Positions 32,130 to 41,466 of a stretch of DNA of 64,000 nucleotides are shown here, piece after piece (within the stretch, counting starts at the first letter, position 1; each line of letters opens with the position of its first letter). Both the position numbers and the translations under genes were made by a program. The stretch is from Diphasiastrum complanatum (lineage: Eukaryota; Streptophyta; Lycopodiopsida; Lycopodiales; Lycopodiaceae). The stretch is from assembly GCA_029204225.1 (NCBI GenBank), contig CM055097.1:46472500-46536499 (forward strand), in the 5' to 3' direction. The notes under the pieces were generated by a model, which ran no database searches, had not been told where the DNA came from, and worked only from the letters and a program-made list of their open reading frames with translations.

Positions 32130-35100
32130 CTCCCTCTTCAACATTGGATGCTAGTTTCAACATAGTCTTTGAGCACATTCCAAGATTAGATCTATGCATT
32201 AAATATAGGTCCTTTCCCAATGGTTTGGTGAAGATATCAGCCACACACTCCTTTGAAGAGACATGTTGAAGCTCCACCTCTTTGGCAATGACTTGATCTC
32301 TCACAAAATGGTGAGCAATCTCAATGTGCTTGCTCCTTGCATGAAAAACAGGATTGCTTGCCAAGCTTTGGGCTGAAAGGTTATCACAAAGTATGATTGG
32401 AGTCTTCTCTGGTTCCAGCAAGTGAAGATCCAATAACATCCTCTTGATCCAAAGAATCTCCTTGGTGCATGTTGTTAATGCCTTGTACTCGGCTTCGGTG
32501 GAAGATAGAGAGATAGTTGGTTGCTTATTTGATAGCCATGAGACCACTCCATCTCCAAGATAGATTGCAAAGGCACTTGTTGACTTCCTATCCATTTGAT
32601 CACCTGCAAAATCTGAATCTGAAAATCCACAAAGGTTAGGTGTAGTACCTCCATACAAGATGCCAAAATCTCTAGATCCCGAGATGTATCTAAGTACTCT
32701 CTTTCCTAGCTTCCAATGAGCCTCACTAGGATCTTGCATAAATTGACTTAGTTTACCAACCACAAAGCTTAGATCAGGTCTTGTGATGGTTAACCATATA
32801 AGAGATCCTATTAGCTTTCTATAGAGAGTAATGTCCTTGAAGGATCTTTCATTACTTCTTGTAGTTAGCTTTACATTTGATTCCATAGGAGTAGAAACAA
32901 CTTTACAATCTTCCATATGAAACCTTTTTAGAATAGAGTTAACATACTTTTCTTGACATATGAATGTAGATTTAGAAGTTCTAATAATCTCTATTCCTAA
33001 GATATAATGAAGTTTACCAAGATCTTGAATTTCAAACTCTCTTTTGAGTGCCATCTTGATTTCATCTATATCTAGATTGTTACCACCACTTAAGATAATG
33101 TCATCAACATAGATCAAAAGTAAAGTGATATCATTTTCATTCAATCTAAAGTAGAGAGAATGATCATACTCACTCATAACAAAGTTTTGAGAAAGTAAGA
33201 AGGAATTGAGCTTAGCATACCAACTCCTTGGTGCTTGCTTTAGCCCATACAAACTCTTTTGGAGATAGCACACATGATTAGGCTCATCATGTGAAACATA
33301 GCCCTCGGGTTGCTCCATGTAAATATCTTCTTCAAGATCACCATTCAAGAAGGCATTAGTAACATCCATTTGCCACATATCCCAATCATAAAGAGTTGCA
33401 AGAGAGATTAGGATTCGAATAGTTACCATCTTTGCCACGGGTGCAAAGGTCTCATCATAGTCAATACCATATTCTTGAGCATACCTCTTTGCCACCAACC
33501 TTGCCTTGTACTTGTTGATTGATCCATCTTGATTTGTCTTGATCTTGAAGATCCACTTACAACCAATTGCCTTCTTGTCCTTTGGAAGCTTTACCAACCT
33601 CCATGTGTTGCTTTTGATGAGTGCTTGATGCTCATGATCCATGGCTTGGATCCATTCCTTCTTTTGAATTGCTTCACCTACACAAGTTGGTTCATCAAAA
33701 GAGGTAAGAAAAGCAAAGTTAGAGTTGTCCACCACTTGCTTTCCTTTTTCATCATAGGTTAGCCTTGATGGCTTAGCCCTTTGCCTTTGAGTCTTCCTTG
33801 AAGTTTGCTTTGGAGTGGCATCTCCATCTTCATCCAAGACATCTTGCACATCATGATGATTAGTAGGCACATCAACATCAACATCAACATCAACAACATT
33901 GGAAACATTATCTTCATGAAAGATGACATCCCTACTTATGACAACTTTCTTTGTAGAAGGAATGTACACTTTGTAAGCCTTGCTTACTTCACTATAGCCA
34001 ACAAACATTGAGGTGTATTCCCCTCCATTATCAGATCTTAAGCATTTGATCTTTGTATTGAATTGGTTTTCCATTTCATTCTTGAACTTGACAAATGCAG
34101 CAAACACTTCATCCTTACTTTTAAGAAGATAGATCCAAGTATACCTACTAAAGTCATCAATGAAAGTTGCATACATCTTTGCCCCACCATTGCTAGTTGT
34201 ACTAGAAGAATGAATATCAGAATGCACAAGTTGAAAAGCTTCTTTAGATCTAGAAGTAGATCTAGAATAAGCAAGTCTATGAGATTTGGACAAGGCACAA
34301 TGTTTACAAACACTATTGTTTGCAACAAGACTTTTAGGGAGACCAAGAACAAGCTCTTTCTTTGCCATTACCTCCAAAGATTTGAAGTTGGGATGGCCCA
34401 ACCTCTTGTGCCAAACTTCTTGGTTTGTCAATTGCTCCCTAGCCATACATCCTTCATGATTAGAGATCACACATGCATCAAGCTTGAAAAGTTTACCATG
34501 CCTCCTACCTTGAGCAATCAAGGATCCACATTTACTTATCAAACATGCATCTCCAATGAACTCCACATCAAGTCCTTTGTCAATCATTTGACTTACACTA
34601 AGCAAATTCTTAGTGATTGAAGGAATGTACAAAACATTTTCAAGATTTGCTTTCCTATTTGTTGAAAGGGAAATAGGAATAGTGCCTATGCCTTTGATGT
34701 CACATTGACCATCATTTGCAGTGTAGATGATGTTACCTTCTCCCTCATAAGTCAATAAGGATGTAAAGTATTCCTTATGTCTTGTCATGTGAGATGAGGC
34801 TCCACTATCAATCCACCAAGGATCATTATCATCTATGTTGGCTAACAAACTTGAAGTCATAACAAGTGATTCACATGTGTTATGTTCTTCCTCATCTATT
34901 GTAAGATTTCCTTGCCTCTCTCCTTGCTCTCTTTTCTTCTTATAACATTCATTTGCAAAATGACCTTTTATCCCACAATAAAAGCACTTGAACTTTGACT
35001 TATTGTTCTTAGTAGAAGAGGAAGAGGAAGAGTGATCATCATGATCAAAGTTACCACCTTTGGACCATTTCCCTTTGCCTTTACCTTTGCCCTTGAATTT

Positions 35101-35733
35101 GCCTTTTGTGAAGAAAGCCTCTTCACCTCCACCTTGCAAGGATGCACCATCAAGCTTTGATTGCAACCTATGTTCTTCAGCCAATAAGATTTCTTGCAAG
35201 TCAACCACACTTGGCAAGACTCTTTGAATGGCAAAACTTTGCACAAGGTTAGCATGTTCATTTAGCAAGCCATTCAACATAACTTGGACTATTTCACCAT
35301 CTTTTATGTTCTCATCAATGCATGCTAAATCATCACTTAGGGACTTAACTCTCAAGATAAATGCATGAGCACTTTCACCCTCTCTTTGCCTACTAGAAAA
35401 TATTTGTCTCCTTAGGGTCAATACCCTAGATGTGGACTTTGATTCAAAGAGCTTCTTTAAGGCATTCCATGCCTCACTTGCACTTTGACACTTTCCAACT
35501 TCCTTGAGAAGTTCATTTGTAACATTCATTTTAATGATATGAAGAGCCCTTTTGGCCTTCTTATCAAAACTTTGTTGCTCTTGAAGTGTGAGAGGTCTCT
35601 CTTCAATTTCTGCAACTATGTCCATGAGTTCATTCAACTCAAGTAAGGACTCCATCCTCACTTTCCAAGTAGAGTAGTTTGATGAACTCAACCTTTCACT
35701 AGACTCTAGCATGATCCCACCATTGGAAGCCAT
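32125..35733 (-). CDS. Element H gag-pol polyprotein lacking the integrase catalytic end
   Basis: A single frame of 1202 codons. Gag (MASNGGIMLESSERLSSSNY) spans about 1-200, and the zinc knuckle CFYCGIKGHFANECYKKK is at about 246-263. Protease WWIDSGASSHMT is near 303-314. The pre-integrase HKRLGHPNFKSLEVM...CALSKSH precedes integrase, which has LVHSDIH and LRSDNGGEYTS. At about residue 575 the sequence jumps in frame to MFVGYSEVSK. This skips the segment that carries [11 protein letters not shown] with the catalytic Glu, about 118 residues in D. RT follows with GCKWIFKIKTNQDGS, FLNGDLEEDIYMEQP and LLIYVDDIILSGGN (about 873). RNase H has FSDSDFAGDQMDRKSTS, ISLSSTEAEYKALT and HARSKHIEIAHHF. 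The stop lies inside the 3' LTR. All domains except integrase look functional. Confidence 0.95.
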   Translation of the reverse strand: MASNGGIMLESSERLSSSNYSTWKVRMESLLELNELMDIVAEIEERPLTLQEQQSFDKKAKRALHIIKMNVTNELLKEVGKCQSASEAWNALKKLFESKSTSRVLTLRRQIFSSRQREGESAHAFILRVKSLSDDLACIDENIKDGEIVQVMLNGLLNEHANLVQSFAIQRVLPSVVDLQEILLAEEHRLQSKLDGASLQGGGEEAFFTKGKFKGKGKGKGKWSKGGNFDHDDHSSSSSSTKNNKSKFKCFYCGIKGHFANECYKKKREQGERQGNLTIDEEEHNTCESLVMTSSLLANIDDNDPWWIDSGASSHMTRHKEYFTSLLTYEGEGNIIYTANDGQCDIKGIGTIPISLSTNRKANLENVLYIPSITKNLLSVSQMIDKGLDVEFIGDACLISKCGSLIAQGRRHGKLFKLDACVISNHEGCMAREQLTNQEVWHKRLGHPNFKSLEVMAKKELVLGLPKSLVANNSVCKHCALSKSHRLAYSRSTSRSKEAFQLVHSDIHSSSTTSNGGAKMYATFIDDFSRYTWIYLLKSKDEVFAAFVKFKNEMENQFNTKIKCLRSDNGGEYTSMFVGYSEVSKAYKVYIPSTKKVVISRDVIFHEDNVSNVVDVDVDVDVPTNHHDVQDVLDEDGDATPKQTSRKTQRQRAKPSRLTYDEKGKQVVDNSNFAFLTSFDEPTCVGEAIQKKEWIQAMDHEHQALIKSNTWRLVKLPKDKKAIGCKWIFKIKTNQDGSINKYKARLVAKRYAQEYGIDYDETFAPVAKMVTIRILISLATLYDWDMWQMDVTNAFLNGDLEEDIYMEQPEGYVSHDEPNHVCYLQKSLYGLKQAPRSWYAKLNSFLLSQNFVMSEYDHSLYFRLNENDITLLLIYVDDIILSGGNNLDIDEIKMALKREFEIQDLGKLHYILGIEIIRTSKSTFICQEKYVNSILKRFHMEDCKVVSTPMESNVKLTTRSNERSFKDITLYRKLIGSLIWLTITRPDLSFVVGKLSQFMQDPSEAHWKLGKRVLRYISGSRDFGILYGGTTPNLCGFSDSDFAGDQMDRKSTSAFAIYLGDGVVSWLSNKQPTISLSSTEAEYKALTTCTKEILWIKRMLLDLHLLEPEKTPIILCDNLSAQSLASNPVFHARSKHIEIAHHFVRDQVIAKEVELQHVSSKECVADIFTKPLGKDLYLMHRSNLGMCSKTMLKLASNVEEGV

Positions 35734-36892
35734 GATTCTAATGTTTCTTCAACTTTTAGGTTTTGTCCTAAAGCACTTAGCACTCACTTTTCTCTCAACA
35801 AATGATAGATAAAGAGATCTATGAAGATTTAGGACCCTAAAACACTTCTATCTTGAACCTAGATGGTTTCCAAGCATAGAAAGGAAGATTGAAACACATG
35901 CAACACTTTGCACACACTAAGAATGGATTACAAAATCAAACCAACCTGAACACACTCTTGCTTAAGCTCTCAAACTTTCCAGCAAGTGACCAAATCAAGT
36001 TATGGTGTGAAGAGTTACTTGCATTCTTAGAAAATACCCAAAACTAGGATGCCAAGATTACCTAGTAATGAACAAACTTGATCAACATATGATCAACACA
36101 CTAAGATATTGATTCAACCTGTAAAACCACATGTAAACCACACTTCTAAAAGTTTATAAACTCCAGCAAGTGATAAATACAAGATTTAGAGGTGAATGAA
36201 TGAGCACACTTAGTGAATCACAAGACTAGCTTCACTATCTTGTCAAATCTTGGTGTTTAGATGTAGATCTAAGATCACTTCACATGAGAATGTTCCTCAA
36301 CCTGTTAAGAACCTGAAAACACACTTGCATAATGGTTAACACCTTCCAGCAAATGCTCCAATCAAATTACATAAGGAGAGTTACTTACATGCTCAACAAA
36401 GTACACCAAAATTTATGCCAAAATTGATGACAATCTTTACAATATGCTCTTCACAATGGAGCTTGCAATATGTTCACCCAAAAAGGGGATCTTTCATCCA
36501 AATGGGAGCTTTGCTCAGCCTTTAGGAGAATTACAACTCACTCAAAAGAGCATTTGTCATCCACTTAAGGAGAAGTTTCATCCACTTAAGGAGAGTGTTC
36601 ATCCAAGAATGGAGATTGTCAACAATAGGATTGAAAAGAACATTGTTAGTATTGAATATGCACAAGCCTCACAATCACAAATGATTAGGTGTTATGATCT
36701 GATCCAAAATAGTTTCTTTTCAGCCTCTGATCTTCAATAGACCTGAAATATGCTTTTGATCCACAAGTTCAACTCACAAAACAAAGGTTAGTAAGATTTG
36801 ATCAACAAAGCAATGCAAAATCATGCTAGAACTTGATCAAACATCCAAATATCACCAAAAATGGAATACTTACTGTAAATAGAAGCCAACCA
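35734..36892 (-). other. Element H long 5' leader with ~180-bp degenerate repeats
   Basis: Three imperfect units begin near 35941, 36116 and 36298 (plus-strand coordinates). Each has CAACCTG, then a CACTT block, then CCAGCAA(G/A)TG. Two of them share GAGTTACTT(G/A)CAT 368 bases apart. The leader of element C and D is only 597 bases and lacks them. A small second repeat of CATCCACTTAAGGAGA occurs near 36555-36595. No coding function is supported. Confidence 0.65.
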
Positions 36893-36904
36893 GCTCTGAT
36901 ACCA
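36893..36904 (-). other. Element H primer-binding site
   Basis: TGGTATCAGAGC on the minus strand, directly adjoining the 5' LTR. Confidence 0.95.
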
Positions 36905-37559
36905 TGTGAAAAATACAGATCCTAAGTGGATCTAAACTCCAAGATCATTGGCTTGAATGCTTGCACTCCAAACTACATAAGCTAGGAATTGGCAACACAT
37001 TCTATGCTACCTAGAATGCAAAGAACTTGATCAAAAAGCATTTATCACAAATGGAAACTTCCATAAACATCAAGTGCGGCCCAAAATAGCATTATACAGT
37101 CCATAATACATCAGCCTATCACTTTTGGAAAGCACCTAAGATCATACACAATAGCTTGAAGACAATACACACAACAATGCTCTCAATGGAGGAAGAAACA
37201 ATGACAATGATCTATTGATCTCAATGAAGCATACAAAAGGTTTCTCCAGCCTGTTCTCCACGACTTCCCTACTATTTATGGATGAGGAAGATGACTCTCT
37301 CTCCTCTCTCTAGAAGGTACTTGACCCTAGATATTCCCTATATAGGAAAAATAGCTAAAAATGGCTTATATGACCAAAATACATCAAAATGGTCTCATTT
37401 TGAAGGGTATGAAGTTTGACACTTCATCATACTGAGAAAATACAGTAAATAAAAACATTGTGGCCTGGTTCACACGTGTGAAACTCCAGAACCAAAACTA
37501 TTTACAATTTTAGCCAATTTAGGCCTCAAACTAGCTAGGAAATGTTGACAATTTTCACA
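36905..37559 (-). repeat. Element H 5' LTR (655 bp)
   Basis: It carries the palindrome TTCACACGTGTGAA at 37469-37482 and an ATAAATAG box (37272-37279, minus). Here the palindrome lies upstream of the TATA-like box, the reverse of the order in C, D and F. Confidence 0.95.
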
Positions 37560-37564
37560 ATACC
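37560..37564. repeat. Target-site duplication of element H, right
   Basis: ATACC, matching 31470-31474. Confidence 0.9.
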
Positions 37565-37569
37565 TGCAA

Positions 37570-38580
37570 AACTGGCCATCGTGTTCCCATGTTCAGAACA
37601 GAATTGTAGGAAAGGCTAGTTTACATTCTTCTCAGGCTTAGAGGTTAGGCTGCTTGGCAAAGAATCTGAGACTAGGAAAAATTGTGCAGTAGGAATGTCA
37701 ATTTATGGTGCAGCAAGGTCTCCTAGATCACTAGATAATACACCAACATCTGGTAGAGAAATTTGTTTCTTCTTCTTAGGGGTAGAGGGACCTTTTAACT
37801 GTTTTCAGTAATAAGTGTTGTCTGCCAGCAATTGTTCAAAAGTTATATCGGGGCAAAGAGAGCCAAAATCAGTTACAATATCATAGTCTTCCGTCTTCAC
37901 TTTCAAAATAGGCTTGTCAATCTTGTCATTAGAAAGTTTGGTCTTCATGATTTCAATGTCCCCTTCCTCGAATGTGATTTTCTTCTCTGCATCGGTTGTC
38001 TTAAATTCGGAATTGATAATCTCTTTAGCTTCCGTAGAAATATCCTTCAAAAATAGCTTGGCTGCATCACGATCATAATCAAGATCAGCTTTAAGACCTT
38101 CTTTTGTTACAGATTTGTTCAAAGATTTATTCTTTGAGAAATTTCTCCGCTTCTTTGAAGAGACTTTTGGGTCAGTTTTAATAAGCATTTGCTTCTTGTG
38201 GTAATTTTGAATAACTTCTTGACATCATTTGGCTAGGATTGGTCACTTGTCCTTGTTGATTTGTATTTAATGGCATCAATCCTCTACACAACAACATCTG
38301 TCGAAGGTTTTACTTTCAAATCGGCAACAACAACAAGTGTAGCTACATATTGGTACTTTGGACACGGCTTTTTGGGTTGTGGATAGTCAGAATATTTGTA
38401 ACCAAATTCTTTACAGTTCAAACAGAGAGATATATATCTGATCGGCTTTCGTGGCTATAGGCAGTCAGGCGAAAAATGTCCTTGTTCTCCATAGTTATAG
38501 CGATTGTCCGAAATTGGTTTTGGCAAATTGGTAGACTTTGTTGCTGGACCAACAAACTCTGGGGGCCATGAACCTCCTAT
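37570..38580 (-). pseudogene. Gypsy-type gag C terminus with two degenerate zinc knuckles
   Basis: On the minus strand, FVGPATKSTNLPKPIS leads to YNYGEQGHFSPDCL, a CCHC knuckle with the first two cysteines changed or lost. After a stop comes CLNCKEFGYKYSDYPQPKKP, a second degenerate knuckle. The frame 38188-37805 (127 codons, Lys/Asp-rich, ending ITFEQLLADNTYY) follows in the place between gag and protease. Residual PSTPKKKQISLPDVGVLSSD is seen to about 37740. Paired knuckles of this kind occur in gypsy gags. No protease active site is visible. Element H interrupted it at 37559. Confidence 0.6.
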
Positions 38581-39666
38581 GCAAAGAAAGAAAGTGGGGG
38601 AAATAAAGGCATTCATTCTATCCGGTAGAACGTTGAAACCGCCCGGGGGATCGAGCATATCATTGTTTGATTATTGGCGGAGAAAAGCAAGTGCACAATG
38701 CAGGGGGCTTGCAAAGAAAGAATCCCAATAAGATAGATCTTCTCAAAAACCATTTTGTCTTCCAAATAGCAATACGTCTTTTCAGTTGGGTTCAAATATA
38801 TGTATAGAGCTCAAGAATAAAGTTTCCAAAATATCAGATTATATTGTTGAAGCAGCAGCAAATTATATACAACAACATATAGCCCGAGATTCTGTTGGAG
38901 TAGTTTTTTGTGTTAGCCCCTTTTTTATGAATGCTATAAATGCAAATGTTGGGTTTGACACTCAACAATACTTCAAGATTGTAGCCCAGTGTCAAAAATA
39001 TATTTGTTGCCATATTAAAATAAGTTAGTTGTACTACTTGAGAAATGTTGCTTTTACAATTTTGATATCTTTTAATTTTTGCGTTTATGATACTAACTAT
39101 ATCTATGACATTGCAGTCACCACTGGAGCTTAAAATTCTTTCAATCAAAATAAACTCAGAAGGAGTTTCAAATTTTTTATGTGGGAAGTTGAATTTGGCC
39201 AAATTTACATTTTGAGTGGTTCAACCTACAAGCAGACATGGATATAGATAAGGTAATTACCTTCACTGTCTACCTTGTATTATGGTGATTAGTTAATATT
39301 AGCAATAAGTTTATTAATTTTTCTGATACATTGTGTTTGTAATGACAATTCACTATTGATCAAGACAATCCTGTTGAGGTGTACAAATATCGTCAAGAAA
39401 GAATCAAGACATTTGTTACTAATAAAAAATTTGTTCCCATAACAAATGACAAGAATGATCAGGCTCATCCTTTAACAAGAGAGGGAGGAGTGCAGATCCT
39501 TCCCAATGTAGAGGAAGGTGAAATAGTAAAAGGGATAGCAATTAGCATTATCGGCTCCAAATATACAAGTAGGACAGGAGCAAGCAATTGTAACACAAGC
39601 TTCTCCTTTGTTAGAAAAGAGAAAAGAAAAGATTGCCGAAATAATTCTGATACTGCAATATCATGA
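38581..39666 (+). other. Unresolved plus-strand segment with exon-like pieces
   Basis: I do not recognise this segment. Short open pieces are bounded by splice-like sites. One has AFILSGRTLKPPGGSSISLF (38604-38670). Another is SNICIELKNKVSKISDYIVE onward (38786-39028). A TTGCAG acceptor near 39115 opens ELKILSIKINSEGVSNF, ending at an AAG/GTAATT donor near 39252. A last piece at 39379-39666 has KYRQERIKTFVTNKKFVPI. No retroelement motif is present. It could be a decayed host gene fragment or chance. The frames do not join into one obvious protein by eye. Confidence 0.3.
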
Positions 39667-40964
39667 GTGATCCAATCATCACTTCTAAAGCTAGGTAGTG
39701 GAATGGGCTGGATCTCTCCAAAACCCCCTTGCATATCAGAAATGTACATGGATTCATAAAAAAATATTCCACATTCAGCCAGATCTTTTGCAGTTCTACC
39801 TTTATATTGCAATTTGCCAATATAAGAGTGTACAACACCATCACACCTGCAAGAGATCCAGTTGGCTCCCATTTATTTAAATTAGATTGACATAGATCTA
39901 TAAAAAATAAACAATTAGATTAGTGTTTCATAAAATGTAGATTTAGAATAAATCAAATACAAGAGAACTAATACATCAATACTCATGGTTGAGCTTTTTA
40001 TGGTCCTTGAAGTTTAATCCTTGTACATTTAGTTCTGAATGCATATGTACATGCTGAACCAATATATCATATATGGATTTTCTTCTTGATGAAGCTCTGA
40101 GGTCTATAATTTTGGCTTTCCAATAAGATTGGAAACAAAATTGTCTTTTTGCTTTTACGAAAGGTTCCTTTTGATGATGGATGCATCAAAACCCAAGAGT
40201 TATTTGAATACTTTCTTGGCACCCATGATTCATTGTCATCTTTCTCATTGACAAGTATCACAGAGTCGGTGCCATGCCTTACCTGTTGAAATCTCCAAAA
40301 TAAAATTTATCTCATCGAAAGAGAGTGGAGCATTCTATTATTGCTATTTTGAAACATTTGAGTTTTTAGACATGCAAAATTCAATTTAGGGTGGTCTATT
40401 CTGTGACCCTTTTGTGAGCTTAACTCATTTGGTCCCAAAACCAAGTTGGGTCTAGAAAACAATGAACTCATCCTTTGAGGGAATATTTTTTTGATGCTCA
40501 CGGGTCTTCGACAAAGACTGTTGCAAACACTCTTCTACACAAAGTGTATCATCATCGATCACATCATCAACTCTAGGAACAATGTCATCATACTCAAAAT
40601 CAAGAATGTCAAAAAACTCACCTAATATTTTCGATAAAATACACCACACTTCATCTTCATGATAATTAAAAAAATCGCACAAGTCAGGTACAGTGAGATA
40701 ACTATCATTATCTATGTAATATTTAGGTAAATAAAAAAAGGACGGAGAAGGAATTTCATTTGATTCATACATAGCACATTCAGTCATTCCTACAAATGCA
40801 GATCGATTACCACTTAGATCAAATTCTTTAATATTGTCATATTTTATGTCAGTTTCTTCGAGAAAATTGACTATATCCTTGACCTTCTGATATTGTGAGG
40901 AGGAGGGAGGTGAAGTTTGCATGGAGCTTGAGGAATTCACTTCACCTAGGATCAAAATAATCAA
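39465..40964 (-). other. Unresolved minus-strand ORFs with splice-like borders
   Basis: The longest piece is 40964-40452, 170 codons (MQTSPPSSSQYQKVKDIVNF, YLTVPDLCDFFNYHEDEVW, acidic C terminus). It is preceded by an acceptor-like TCCTAG/GTGAAG at about 40945. Next, after TTTCAACAG near 40284, a frame reads VILVNEKDDNESWVPRKYSN (to 40067). Third, after TCTTGCAG near 39849, a frame reads VVHSYIGKLQYKGRTAKDLA to about 39465. This could be the remnant of a multi-exon gene. It has no retroelement motifs and I cannot name it. It overlaps the opposite-strand pieces at 39379-39666, so at most one of the two readings there is real. Confidence 0.3.
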
Positions 40965-41466
40965 ATATAATATAATGTAGATTGATATTCAACTAATCTA
41001 CACTTCTTATGACAAATTTGGCAGTGACTAGAAAACTTAAATTTCTCATAAAGTTTTGTATATAATCAATCCAATCTATTTGTCAAATGAATATCAACAT
41101 GTTTGACAATATCAGTGGAATGCAAAAAAGCCATGTTCTCCAACGTTTGCAAAGGTGTGATGCAACGAAAATGTTAAATATTGAATATCAATATAAATAT
41201 GGCATGATATACTCGAGAATGAAGATATGAGCTAGTTAAGTATAAATCATGAAGAGGCCTAAGTCATTTTTTGGGAATATATCTCCTAAGTACTTGCCTT
41301 GTAATTAAGGGCAAGACCTTTAAAAGGAAAAGATCCTCCATTGGAGTTCTGGACTACAAAAAAGTGGAATAAAAAATGTTAGTTCCTGATGAAAAGTCTG
41401 AAATTCTGACCTTAGTAGTGAGTAGACAATCTTGTTTTTCTTCGTAACTAATACACTTGGTGACGC
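40965..41466. other. Non-coding interval downstream of the type 1 ORF
   Basis: No gene is seen. On the minus strand it follows the coiled-coil ORF and would hold the 3' untranslated region or LTR of element P. A CCTTTTAAAGGTC phrase lies near 41320. No repeat partner was found. Confidence 0.35.

Larger units (their letters stand above)
31475..37559 (-). mobile_element. Copia LTR retrotransposon H (6085 bp, integrase-deleted)
   Basis: A complete element on the minus strand with 655-bp LTRs at 31475-32129 and 36905-37559. It has an ATACC target duplication, a perfect primer site and a polypurine tract. I count six differences between the LTRs (about 0.9%), so it is recent but older than C. It carries one uninterrupted 1202-codon gag-pol frame that lacks about 118 residues of integrase relative to elements C and D. 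The leader between primer site and start codon is about 1.16 kb, twice that of C, because of internal repeats. Without its own integrase it most likely moved using another element's enzyme. Confidence 0.95.

Noticed and set aside
38604-38700. SPIRAL1-like microtubule protein exon (KPPGGSSISL)
   Set aside because: Only a short Gly/Ser motif matches loosely and the rest of that family's sequence is absent.
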